Part shown: positions 19,143 to 26,561 of the stretch, piece after piece
How the letters are laid out: every line of letters starts with the position of its first letter
Numbering within the stretch: position 1 is the stretch's first letter
From: Clostridium sp.
GTDB taxonomy: Bacteria; Bacillota; Clostridia; Clostridiales; Clostridiaceae
Direction of reading: 5' to 3'
Assembly (NCBI GenBank): GCA_029851835.1
Contig: JARKVD010000012.1
Coordinates: forward strand, 32,830 to 96,829
DNA: 64,000 nt
Translations under genes and position numbers: made by a program
Notes under the pieces: generated by a model
Told to the model about the DNA's origin: nothing
Seen by the model: the letters and a program-made list of their open reading frames with translations, nothing else
The model's database searches: none

Positions 19143-19607
19143 TTATCTACTTTTCAAATTATACTTTTCCATAAAGAATTTATTTATTTTATCTAAAGAC
19201 TTAATTAGCACTTCTTCTTCCACCTCTGATAATCCACCTACAGTTTCATTAATCATCTCCTGATGGAATTTTTCATGAATTCTATATGCAAGTTTACCTT
19301 TTCTAGTTAAAGCTATCATTACAGCCCTTCTATCTTCTTCTCCTCTAGTTCTTTCTACATATCCTTTTTTCACTAGCTTAGTTATAGCAGTAGTTAATGT
19401 ACCAACTGTAATACCTAAATCATTAGCTACTTCTGTCATTGTTCTTGGTTTATACATTCCTATAGCTTCAATAGTATGTATCTCCGTAACTGATAAATCA
19501 TTAAGCTCACCTTGTTTTAAGGCTTTCTCCTCGATTTCCAAAATATCATTAAATAATGTTACTAATAGTTCATTTATAACTTTCCTGTTAGGATTTAAGG
19601 TTTTCAT
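19143..19607 (-). CDS. fabT: FabT-type MarR family regulator of the fab operon
   Basis: A MarR winged-helix protein (MTEVANDLGITVGTLTTAITKLVKKGYVERTRGEEDRRAVMIALT) at the head of the fatty-acid operon, as FabT is in streptococci. There FabT binds TTTGATTATCAAA-like palindromes and represses with acyl-ACP as corepressor. The ORF track starts at 19637 with a TTG, but that codon lies inside one of the operator-like palindromes and upstream of the real RBS. I choose the ATG at 19607, preceded by AGGGG, giving 154 residues. Autoregulation is expected from the two operator-like sites at its promoter. Confidence 0.92.
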   Translation of the reverse strand: MKTLNPNRKVINELLVTLFNDILEIEEKALKQGELNDLSVTEIHTIEAIGMYKPRTMTEVANDLGITVGTLTTAITKLVKKGYVERTRGEEDRRAVMIALTRKGKLAYRIHEKFHQEMINETVGGLSEVEEEVLIKSLDKINKFFMEKYNLKSR

Positions 19608-19625
19608 CGCGATTTTCCCCTTTTG

Positions 19626-19638
19626 TTTGATTTTCAAA
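19626..19638. promoter_or_regulatory. FabT-like operator 1
   Basis: TTTGATTTTCAAA, close to the streptococcal FabT palindrome TTTGATTATCAAA, lies in the 5' leader between the fabT promoter and its RBS. It is 16 bp (centre to centre) from operator 2. Confidence 0.7.
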
Positions 19639-19641
19639 TAA

Positions 19642-19654
19642 TTTGATAGTCAAA
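19642..19654. promoter_or_regulatory. FabT-like operator 2
   Basis: TTTGATAGTCAAA, a second FabT-like palindrome. It touches the -10 hexamer and would cover the transcription start, a position suited to repression by blocking polymerase. Confidence 0.75.
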
Positions 19655-19682
19655 GTATATTACTAAAAAAAAGTAAAGTCAA
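19654..19682 (-). promoter_or_regulatory. Sigma-A promoter of the fabT-fab-acc operon
   Basis: On the minus strand: -35 TTGACT (19677-19682), 17-bp spacer, -10 TATACT (19654-19659). It is the only strong promoter I see in front of the twelve-gene operon. Confidence 0.8.
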
Positions 19683-19741
19683 TAAATAAATTTGATTTTA
19701 ACATTTTGTTTTTATTTATCTGACTTTCTTAATATTTTGAG

Positions 19742-19774
19742 ATTGGGCTTAGTGAACCTTATCACAAGCCCAAT
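19742..19774 (-). terminator. Hairpin downstream of the M23 peptidase gene
   Basis: ATTGGGCTT...AAGCCCAAT, extended by an inner GTGA/TCAC pairing, immediately after the M23 stop codon. The U-tract is poor, so termination strength is uncertain. Confidence 0.55.
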
Positions 19775-19779
19775 TCACT

Positions 19780-20661
19780 TTAATATTCTCTTGAACCGGT
19801 ATACTGTAATGGGTCTACTGGAACTCCATTAACCCTTATTTCAAAATGTAGATGAGGCCCCGTACTGTCACCTGTACTTCCAACTTCAGCTACAATTTGA
19901 CCCTTCATTACTTTTTCACCAGTAGATACTTTTAATGTGCTGCAGTGTGCATATACTGTTTCTGTACCATCACCATGATCAATCATTACAACATTACCAT
20001 AACCGCTTGCAACTCCTGAAAAATATACAGTTCCGTCTAAGGCAGCTTCAATAGGCGTTCCTGAATTAGCAGCTAAATCAATGCCCTTATGGTTATATCC
20101 ACTTCTTTGTTCTCCAAAAGTAGATGTTAATATTCCCTTAATAGGTGTATTCAAAGAATTATGAAGAAAAACTTCTTTATAAAGTTCTGAACTACCACTA
20201 CTTAGAGTATTAAATGCTACCTTTTCATTAGTTTTTAAACTTTCAGGTACAGCTTTTATATCAGCTTCTTTTTTTACTGTAAAGCTCACTAACCCTTCCT
20301 TATTTTTATCATTATACTCTATTATCCTATTTGAAATTTCCTCCTCATTTAAAATATCCTTTTCATCACATTTAATCTCCTGGTAGGATATTTTATTATT
20401 TACTTCTACATCCTTGATTTTGTCGATTCCCGAACTTCCAATATAGATATGTTTAACAATTTCGATAGCATCACTACCAACTTCCTCATTTGCAACAATC
20501 CCTATATTTACTCCGTCAGACTTCATGACTAAAGCATTTACTGCATCCTCTTCAAGGGCTCCCCTCTTGCTTTCTGGTAATCCGTTCATGGTAACCATTG
20601 TAATAATGCATAAGGTTGATACGCACACTATGACTATTTCTTTCCATAGTTTAATTTTCAT
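19780..20661 (-). CDS. Membrane-anchored M23 (LytM) peptidase
   Basis: A 293-residue protein with one N-terminal membrane segment (about residues 8-26, IVIVCVSTLCIITMVTMNG), a middle region of about 140 residues without a recognised fold, and a C-terminal LytM/M23 zinc peptidase domain. The zinc ligands are intact: HKGID (HxxxD) and HLHFE (HxH), with GYGNVVMIDHGDG between. It should cleave peptidoglycan cross-bridges outside the membrane. The arrangement resembles sporulation proteins such as SpoIIQ, but the middle region is not diagnostic. It is a separate unit, upstream of and divergent from the helicase-loader pair. Confidence 0.85.
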   Translation of the reverse strand: MKIKLWKEIVIVCVSTLCIITMVTMNGLPESKRGALEEDAVNALVMKSDGVNIGIVANEEVGSDAIEIVKHIYIGSSGIDKIKDVEVNNKISYQEIKCDEKDILNEEEISNRIIEYNDKNKEGLVSFTVKKEADIKAVPESLKTNEKVAFNTLSSGSSELYKEVFLHNSLNTPIKGILTSTFGEQRSGYNHKGIDLAANSGTPIEAALDGTVYFSGVASGYGNVVMIDHGDGTETVYAHCSTLKVSTGEKVMKGQIVAEVGSTGDSTGPHLHFEIRVNGVPVDPLQYTGSREY

Positions 20662-20970
20662 AGTATTTCCTCCTTACTACAGTGATAATATACCCCATTC
20701 CTCTTTTTTTAATCACTTCTCTAAATTTATATTATAAACATCAAGTCCATTTTAATTTTACTTTTAGTTTATTTAATTTTACTTTTAATAGGTTTACTAT
20801 GTGATATACTAAAGGTATAATAAAATTTTGCTTAAAGTTATTATTTAAAACTAAACTATTAAATAATGATTTTTAACAGTATATTATGTATACATCTAAT
20901 GTAATCACATTGTATACTTTTTCTTCGATTAATATCATTATTTGTCGATAAAATAGAAAGGTGCGATAAA
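20662..20970. other. Divergent promoter region, M23 gene / dnaD-like gene
   Basis: A 309-bp gap. It holds a tandem duplication of TTTAATTTTACTTTTA (about 20750-20790) and a plus-strand promoter (20793-20821). The M23 side has a good AGGAGG but no clear -35/-10 pair that I can defend. Confidence 0.55.
20793..20821 (+). promoter_or_regulatory. Probable sigma-A promoter for the dnaD-like/dnaC-like pair
   Basis: TTTACT (20793-20798), a 17-bp spacer and a perfect TATAAT (20816-20821), 149 bp before the start codon of the DnaD-like gene. The -35 element is weak. Confidence 0.5.
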
Positions 20971-21960
20971 ATGAGTACTTTTATGTTTAAAACAAAAACT
21001 TTAGATTATACACCAGTCAGCAATGTATTTATAGATAGCTATATGGCAAATGCAAGAGGCGAATATGTAAAAGTTTATTTACTAGGCCTTAAATATTGCA
21101 TGAGTGGTGAAATAGGAGTTAACTCTTCTCTAATAGCTTCAGCTCTTTCACTTCTAGAAACAGACGTAATAAATGCCTGGAACTATTGGAATGACGAAGG
21201 AGTCATAAAACTTACACCTATTGATAATTTAGGTAACTTTAATATTGAATTTATAGATTTAATTAAAGCTCCTAATAACAATAAATCCATAAATCTCCTC
21301 AAAGAATTAGGTAATTCTTTAGTTAAAGATATGCTTCAGGACATTGAACGTCTTTTAGCAAGACCTCTTTCATCAAAAGAAATGGAAACTTATTTAGGCT
21401 GGCAGCAAGACTTTAGCTTTTCCCCTGAGCTTATACTTCTTCTCATAGAATATTGTGTATCTAAAGGTAAATCCGATTACAGGTACATCGAAAAAATTGC
21501 ATTATCATGGCACGATAATGGAATTACTAACATTGATCAGGCCCAGGATTATATCAAAAAACATGAAGATAAATGGATAAACATACGAAAAATACTGACT
21601 TACTTGGGAATAAAAAATGGCGAGGTAATGAAACCTCAGGAGGATATGCTCGAAAAATGGTTAAATGTATACAAATTCTCCCTAGAAATTATCTACAAGG
21701 CATGTGATATCTGTTTCGAAAGGCTAAATAGAGCAGATTTCAAGTATATTGATGGTATACTAAACAGCTGGTTCAAAGACAATATAAAAACTCTTCAAGA
21801 TATAGAATTAAAAGATAGAAAAAAAATTAATGCCAAGACAATTTCCACAGAAGCCTCCTCAATGAAAAAAAGCAAGGGCAAATTTAATAACTATGAACAA
21901 AGAAGCTATGACTTCGACGATTTAGAAAGAAAACTTTTAGGATGGGATAACAATGATTAA
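20971..21960 (+). CDS. DnaD/DnaB-domain replication protein
   Basis: A 329-residue primosomal protein related to B. subtilis DnaD and DnaB, which remodel DNA and help load the replicative helicase. The N-terminal winged-helix region (YTPVSNVFIDSYMANARGEYVKVYLLGLKYC) is followed by two DnaB_2/DnaD-type helical repeats, one around MLQDIERLLARPLSSKEME (near 115-200) and one around WLNVYKFSLEIIYKAC (near 230-290). Each ends in a W-x-D/N-type segment (LSWHDNGI, NSWFKDNI). It overlaps the next gene by 8 bp, so the pair is translationally coupled. It is transcribed toward the origin, against most of its neighbours. Confidence 0.9.
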   Translation: MSTFMFKTKTLDYTPVSNVFIDSYMANARGEYVKVYLLGLKYCMSGEIGVNSSLIASALSLLETDVINAWNYWNDEGVIKLTPIDNLGNFNIEFIDLIKAPNNNKSINLLKELGNSLVKDMLQDIERLLARPLSSKEMETYLGWQQDFSFSPELILLLIEYCVSKGKSDYRYIEKIALSWHDNGITNIDQAQDYIKKHEDKWINIRKILTYLGIKNGEVMKPQEDMLEKWLNVYKFSLEIIYKACDICFERLNRADFKYIDGILNSWFKDNIKTLQDIELKDRKKINAKTISTEASSMKKSKGKFNNYEQRSYDFDDLERKLLGWDNND

Positions 21961-22927
21961 TAATCATCATTTACAAGTTATGAAAATCTATGACGATATA
22001 AAAGAAAGTCAAAAAAGATCTCTTGAGGGACGAAAGGAAGAAGTGCGAAAAAAAATACCTGAAGTAGAATCCATAGAGCGTGAAATAGGCAAACTCTGCA
22101 TAAAGGTTTCTATCAATGCACTACAGGACATTCCAAATAGAGAAGAACACCTTAAAACTTTAAGAGAAGACATAACAACCTTAAGAATAAAAAAAACAGA
22201 GCTTTTAGTTTCTAATGGCTATCCAGTAGACTACCTTGATTTACATTATTCCTGCAATAAGTGTAAGGATACAGGATACATTGGTTTGGAAAAGTGCAGC
22301 TGTTACAAACAGAAGTTAAATAAACTATATTATAGAAATAGCGACCTATTTAATGTCTCAGATAAAAATAATTTTGCAAACTTTAGTATGGATTTTTACA
22401 GCACCCAAAATGAAGGTCCTGAAAAATATAGTCCTAGAGAAAATATGAAAAAGATAGTAAACGGCTGTTTAAAATTTTTATCCAACTTTGAAAATACCGA
22501 TGAAAACATTTTGTTTTATGGAAATTCGGGAACAGGTAAAACTTTTTTATCTCACTGCATGGCAAAAGAATTAGTTGATAGTGGACACTTTGTAGTTTAT
22601 AAAACTGCTGAAGAATTAATAAAAAATCTTAGAGATGTTAGATTTAATAATAACTCAACCTTAGAAGACCACTTAATAAACTGCGACCTTCTAATTATAG
22701 ACGATTTAGGGACTGAAATATCCTCTGAATTTTCAAAATCTGAATTATTTAACTTACTAAACACCAAGCTTCTAAGAAATAAAAAGATGCTTATTTCAAC
22801 AAATTACTCTTTAGATGAACTTCTTTCTCTTTATTCTGAAAGAATTACCTCTAGATTGTTTGGCAACTTTACTTTATATAAGTTCTACGGAAAAGATATC
22901 AGACTCCAGAAAAAACTATCAAATTAA
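21953..22927 (+). CDS. DnaC/DnaI-type helicase loader ATPase
   Basis: A 324-residue loader of the DnaB helicase. The N-terminal helical half carries a Cys cluster (CNKC...KCSC, about residues 99-115) like the zinc-binding N-domain of B. subtilis DnaI. The C-terminal AAA+ domain has Walker A YGNSGTGKTFLSH near 190 and Walker B LLIIDDLGTE near 250, with a sensor region STNYSLDEL. It is coupled to the upstream DnaD-like gene and followed by a strong terminator. Together the two genes form a compact helicase-loading operon; the helicase gene dnaB is 10 kb away. Confidence 0.92.
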   Translation: MINNHHLQVMKIYDDIKESQKRSLEGRKEEVRKKIPEVESIEREIGKLCIKVSINALQDIPNREEHLKTLREDITTLRIKKTELLVSNGYPVDYLDLHYSCNKCKDTGYIGLEKCSCYKQKLNKLYYRNSDLFNVSDKNNFANFSMDFYSTQNEGPEKYSPRENMKKIVNGCLKFLSNFENTDENILFYGNSGTGKTFLSHCMAKELVDSGHFVVYKTAEELIKNLRDVRFNNNSTLEDHLINCDLLIIDDLGTEISSEFSKSELFNLLNTKLLRNKKMLISTNYSLDELLSLYSERITSRLFGNFTLYKFYGKDIRLQKKLSN

Positions 22928-22929
22928 TG

Positions 22930-22961
22930 AAAAACCACAGTTATCTTTAACTGTGGTTTTT
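22930..22961 (+). terminator. Intrinsic terminator of the dnaD-like/dnaC-like operon
   Basis: AAAACCACAGTTA/TAACTGTGGTTTTT hairpin directly after the stop codon, with a T-run on the plus strand. Confidence 0.9.
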
Positions 22962-22963
22962 CA

Positions 22964-23039
22964 TTAAGCAAATTTACAATTCTATGATTTGAAAATATGA
23001 ACTTACTCCTCTGAATGAATGTGAAAAGGGGCTTCTTTA
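22964..23039 (-). repeat. Dispersed intergenic repeat, copy D (degenerate)
   Basis: Read on the minus strand: CCCCTTTTCACATTCATTC, then AGAGGAGTAAGTTCATAT, then ATCATAGAATTGTAAATTTGCTTAA. Order and spacing match copies A-C, but with more substitutions. It fills the gap between the two converging genes. Confidence 0.6.
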
Positions 23040-23054
23040 TATTAAATGTTTAAA

Positions 23055-24326
23055 CTAAAATTCATAAAGTCCGCCCATAAACAAATAATCATCATTATTC
23101 TCTTTTACAGTATTTCTTAAATCTTCCTTTTCTTTATCAATTAAAGCTGATGACCTAACTATTACCTTATCTCCATACTGAGCTCTAAGTTTATCAATAG
23201 CATTATCCAATACCCTCTGCTTTTCATTTTTATCAGTATCAAATATAGAACTTTGATAAACCTCATTGCTAGTGAGCTTTGTTAATCTAACCCCTAGCAG
23301 CCTAATAGGTTCACCTTTCCACATCTCCTTAAATATTTTACTTACATTCTTATATATTTCTTCAGTGGAATCTGTAGTAGTTAACAATGTTTTCTGGTGA
23401 GAATATGAATTAAAAGAGCTTGATTTAATCGATACTACAACTACACCACATAACATATTACTAGCCCTTAACCGCTTAGCCACGCTCTCTGTAAGAGATA
23501 GTAACACATTTAAAGCATCTCTTCCTGAATATATATCCTCCCTTGTGGTTGTAGAGTTTCCTATTCCCTTTGTGTCATCATATCTATTTTCATTCACAGG
23601 CGAATCATCAATTCCATTGGCATAATTGTAAATTACATCTGCAAAAGATTTAAATAAGTTTCTAAGAATATCTAAATTGTACTTAGCCAAATCTCCAATG
23701 GTGCATATATTCAGGTTTAAAAGTTTTTTCTCTGCGGCTTTTCCAACCATAAATAATTCTCCAACAGGCATTGGCCACATCTTTTTTTCTATTTCATATT
23801 TAAATAAAGTATGCACGGAATTCTTCTTTGGAAAATCACTTGCCATTTTAGCTAATAACTTATTATCTCCTATTCCAACATTTACAGTGAAACCTAACTC
23901 TCTTTCAATCCTAGATTTTATTTCATAGGCCTTTTCCATATAATCATTTCTAAAATGGCTGACATCCATAAACACTTCATCTATAGAATACCTTTCAATT
24001 GATGAAGAATACTCTTGCAATAATTTATACATGGCATTACTGCATTTTATATATATTTTTCTATCAGGAGAATATATTTTTAATTTAGGACACTTTTTAA
24101 TAGCAGCTACAATAGGTTCTCCAGTAATAATGTTATACCTTTTAGCGGGAATAGATTTTGCTAAAACAACTCCTCTTCGCTCCTCCAGGCTCCCACCTAT
24201 TACAGATGGTATTGTTCTAATATCTATAGAGTTCTTATCCCTTTTCAACTCTTCTATAGCCGTCCATGAAAGGAAGGCTGAATTAACATCTATATGAAAT
24301 ATAATTCTCCTTGGTATTTCATTCAT
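23055..24326 (-). CDS. dinB: DNA polymerase IV (Y family)
   Basis: Error-prone translesion polymerase. In the 423-residue protein the catalytic palm motifs are IFHIDVNSAFLSW (residues 9-21) and YSIDEVFMDVS (near 113-123). A helix-hairpin-helix segment (MVGKAAEKKLLNLNICTIGDLAKYN) and a little-finger domain follow. It is longer than E. coli Pol IV (351). The C-terminal tail is not an obvious QLxLF clamp-binding motif, although LFMGGLYEF ends the protein. I see no LexA/DinR box. Repeat copy C begins 13 bp upstream of the start codon. Confidence 0.93.
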   Translation of the reverse strand: MNEIPRRIIFHIDVNSAFLSWTAIEELKRDKNSIDIRTIPSVIGGSLEERRGVVLAKSIPAKRYNIITGEPIVAAIKKCPKLKIYSPDRKIYIKCSNAMYKLLQEYSSSIERYSIDEVFMDVSHFRNDYMEKAYEIKSRIERELGFTVNVGIGDNKLLAKMASDFPKKNSVHTLFKYEIEKKMWPMPVGELFMVGKAAEKKLLNLNICTIGDLAKYNLDILRNLFKSFADVIYNYANGIDDSPVNENRYDDTKGIGNSTTTREDIYSGRDALNVLLSLTESVAKRLRASNMLCGVVVVSIKSSSFNSYSHQKTLLTTTDSTEEIYKNVSKIFKEMWKGEPIRLLGVRLTKLTSNEVYQSSIFDTDKNEKQRVLDNAIDKLRAQYGDKVIVRSSALIDKEKEDLRNTVKENNDDYLFMGGLYEF

Positions 24327-24339
24327 TTTTTCAACCTCC

Positions 24340-24414
24340 TTAAGTGAACATCCAAATCTATGATCTATCTAATGTTAACTTCCTCCTTCAAAATCATGTG
24401 AGAAGGAGTTTCCT
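24340..24414 (-). repeat. Dispersed intergenic repeat, copy C
   Basis: Read on the minus strand: AAACTCCTTCTCACATGA, GAAGGAGGAAGTTAACAT, then GATAGATCATAGATTTGGAT and GTTCACTTAA. The first stem matches copy A. It occupies the dinB leader and ends next to the dinB RBS, so it is probably transcribed. Confidence 0.7.
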
Positions 24415-24506
24415 TAATACCCATTTAAGCCTTTTCCTTTGTAAATAGACTTAAAATTATATTTATTATATATAATCCTAACGAACATACGTTTAATTGT
24501 AAACAT

Positions 24507-24539
24507 AAAAAAAGATCCTGAATAAATTCAGAATCTTTA
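24507..24539 (-). terminator. Terminator of the tRNA operon
   Basis: AAAGAT(T)CTGAA/TTCAGGATCTTT hairpin on the minus strand, followed by a run of Ts, starting at the 3' end of tRNA-Thr. Confidence 0.85.
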
Positions 24540-24614
24540 TGGAGCTTCCAGTCGGAATCGAACCAACAACCTGCTGATTACAAATCAGCTGCTCTACCGT
24601 TGAGCCATGGAAGC
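24540..24614 (-). tRNA. tRNA-Thr (anticodon TGT)
   Basis: A 75-nt cloverleaf with encoded CCA. The acceptor GCTTCCA pairs with TGGAAGC, the anticodon stem GCTGA/TCAGC frames loop TTTGTAA, and the T-loop is GGTTCGATTCC-like. Last of four co-transcribed tRNAs. Confidence 0.96.
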
Positions 24615-24619
24615 AAACA

Positions 24620-24696
24620 TGGCGACCCAGAAGGGACTCGAACCCTCGACCTCCGGCGTGACAGGCCGGCACTCTAACCAACTGAGCCACTGGGCC
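24620..24696 (-). tRNA. tRNA-Asp (anticodon GTC)
   Basis: A 77-nt cloverleaf with encoded CCA. Acceptor GGCCCAG/CTGGGTC, anticodon stem CCGGC/GCCGG around loop CTGTCAC. The 65-residue ORF in the track across 24493-24690 is an artefact of this tRNA and its neighbour. Confidence 0.96.
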
Positions 24697-24712
24697 ACAT
24701 TATAAGTTTAAA

Positions 24713-24788
24713 TGGTGGTCGCAACAGGGATCGAACCTGTGACCCCCTGCTTGTAAGGCAGGTGCTCTCCCAGCTGAGCTATGCGACC
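24713..24788 (-). tRNA. tRNA-Val (anticodon TAC)
   Basis: A 76-nt cloverleaf with encoded CCA. Acceptor GGTCGCA/TGCGACC, anticodon stem CCTGC/GCAGG around loop CTTACAA. Confidence 0.96.
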
Positions 24789-24793
24789 TTATA

Positions 24794-24868
24794 TGGTGAC
24801 TCCTAGGGGAATCGAACCCCTGTTACCACCGTGAAAGGGTGGTGTCTTAACCGCTTGACCAAGGAGCC
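24794..24868 (-). tRNA. tRNA-Glu (anticodon TTC)
   Basis: A 75-nt cloverleaf with encoded CCA. Acceptor GGCTCCT/AGGAGTC, anticodon stem CCACC/GGTGG around loop CTTTCAC. First tRNA after the promoter. Confidence 0.96.
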
Positions 24869-25247
24869 ATATGTCATTTAACATCAGTTTCTTGTCTTTG
24901 TTTCTCGTCTTCGTTTCTCTTTCGTTTGTTTCGTTCGAGCCACTCGACATGTATTATAATACAAAATAATTAACCCTTTGTCAACAACTTTTATTAAATT
25001 TATTTTTATTTTTTTATTTTACTTTTTATGTTAATTTATTTTCCTTTTTATTAATTGCATTTAAACCTTGAAATCCATTGGTATTACTAATGTCTATCAT
25101 ATTTCCCCAGATATTATATTCCCCTATATACTATATGATATTTTGGTATATAATATTAGATAAATACTAAAAAATATAAAAAACAAAAAACTTTTTTTAA
25201 AAAAGTTTTTTAGTTTTTTTTTAAAAATTTATTATGAGGTGAATAAT
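24869..25247. other. Intergenic region between the tRNA operon and baiN
   Basis: A 379-bp gap holding the tRNA promoter on the minus strand and a very AT-rich stretch on the plus strand. At 25185-25211 there is an odd perfect palindrome, AAAAAACTTTTTT-T-AAAAAAGTTTTTT, shortly before the baiN RBS. A small TCGAG-TGG-CTCGA hairpin lies in the tRNA leader near 24940. Confidence 0.55.
24956..24984 (-). promoter_or_regulatory. Sigma-A promoter of the Glu-Val-Asp-Thr tRNA operon
   Basis: On the minus strand: perfect -35 TTGACA (24979-24984), 17-bp spacer and -10 TATTAT (24956-24961), about 88 bp before tRNA-Glu. Confidence 0.85.
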
Positions 25248-26486
25248 TTGTATCATGATTTAATAATAATTGGTGCTGGATCTTGTGGAGTTGTATCTGC
25301 AATTAAGGCAAAAGATTTAAATATAGATGTGGCTGTTATTGATGGTAACGATAGAATATGCAAAAAATTATTAACTACAGGAAATGGTCGCTGCAATATT
25401 ACTAATGAAAATTTATCATTAAGTAGGTTTCATAGTGAAAATACAACCTTTTTTAATGAAATACTTACAAAATATAATTTAGATTATACCTTAGATTTCT
25501 TTAAGTCCATTGGAATTTATACCTGTACCTTAGAATCAGGGAAAATGTATCCAATATCTCTTCAAGCATCATCTGTAATAGATATACTAAGATTAAATTT
25601 ATCTGAAAGAGAAATTCCACTGTATATGGAAAATAAAGTTTCTAATATATTTAAGAACAAGAAAGGCTTATTTGAAATAAAAACAAATGATACTACTTAT
25701 ACTTGTAAAAAAGTTCTACTTTGTACTGGTGGAAAGAGTTATACCAAACTTGGTTCAGATGGCTCTGGTTACAAACTAGCAAAATCCTTAGGTCATAGCA
25801 TTATTCAACCTACTCCTGGAATTGTCCAACTTAAATTAAAGTACGACAGGCTTAAGGCTCTATCTGGAGTAAAATTTACAAGCCATTGCAGTATACTCAT
25901 TAACGATGAAGTAAAACGAACTGAATTTGGTGAAATACTATTTACTGATTACGGCATTTCCGGTCCTCCAATTCTTCAATTAAGCCGTGTTGCATCTAGA
26001 GGTGTTTTAAACAATGATAATGTAATTATAGATGTAAATCTAACAAACTCTGAATATGATCAGGTTGTGGAGTCTTTAGAAACCCACTTTGCTACCTTCT
26101 CTCACAGAAGTATTCATGATAATCTTGTAGGCTTAATAAATAAAAAATTTATTCCTATAGTTTTAAAAGAAGTCGGGATTATGGATATCCATATGCCGAC
26201 CTATGACGTGGATTATGAAAACAGATTTAAGCTCTATAGACTACTTACATCTTGGAAGTTTAAGGTTACCAATACTAACACCTTTGAGAATGCTCAAGTA
26301 ACAATTGGTGGAATTAATACCAAAGAAGTTAATCCTTCAACCCTGGAATCATATGTAGAGCCAGGATTGTACTTTGGAGGCGAAATTCTTGATGTAGATG
26401 GTGATTGTGGTGGATTCAACCTTCAATGGTGCTGGAGCTCATCTAGTGCCGCCATAAATGGTATTTATGAATCTCTTAATAAATAA
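25248..26486 (+). CDS. BaiN/HI0933-family FAD-dependent oxidoreductase
   Basis: A flavoprotein of about 412 residues with an N-terminal dinucleotide-binding motif (IIGAGSCGVVSAIKA), the family signature LLTTGNGRCNITN near residue 45, CTGGKSYTKLGSDGSGYKLA near 160 and the C-terminal GGEILDVDGDCGGFNLQWCWSSS FAD-binding segment. Members of this family (HI0933, YhiN, BaiN) are proposed flavin reductases; BaiN reduces bile-acid intermediates, but here the substrate is unknown. The track starts at a GTG that lies inside the GAGGTG Shine-Dalgarno; the TTG at 25248, 6 nt after it, is the better start. Confidence 0.88.
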   Translation: MYHDLIIIGAGSCGVVSAIKAKDLNIDVAVIDGNDRICKKLLTTGNGRCNITNENLSLSRFHSENTTFFNEILTKYNLDYTLDFFKSIGIYTCTLESGKMYPISLQASSVIDILRLNLSEREIPLYMENKVSNIFKNKKGLFEIKTNDTTYTCKKVLLCTGGKSYTKLGSDGSGYKLAKSLGHSIIQPTPGIVQLKLKYDRLKALSGVKFTSHCSILINDEVKRTEFGEILFTDYGISGPPILQLSRVASRGVLNNDNVIIDVNLTNSEYDQVVESLETHFATFSHRSIHDNLVGLINKKFIPIVLKEVGIMDIHMPTYDVDYENRFKLYRLLTSWKFKVTNTNTFENAQVTIGGINTKEVNPSTLESYVEPGLYFGGEILDVDGDCGGFNLQWCWSSSSAAINGIYESLNK

Positions 26487-26495
26487 CTTAAAATG

Positions 26496-26539
26496 TTTCA
26501 AAGGCTGATAAAATTTATTACTTTTATCAGCCTTTGAAA
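26496..26539. terminator. Bidirectional terminator between baiN and the XRE-TPR gene
   Basis: An 18-bp perfect stem, TTTCAAAGGCTGATAAAA and its complement, around an 8-nt loop, between converging genes. Confidence 0.85.
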
Positions 26540-26561
26540 TACTTTATACCTTATTATATTT

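Noticed and set aside
19608-19637. N-terminal extension of FabT in the ORF track
   Set aside because: Begins with TTG inside an operator-like palindrome and upstream of the AGGGG RBS; the ATG at 19607 fits better.
24493-24690. 65-residue minus-strand ORF (MAQLVRVPACHAGGRG...)
   Set aside because: It is the translation of tRNA-Asp, tRNA-Thr and their terminator; no RBS and a typical tRNA artefact.
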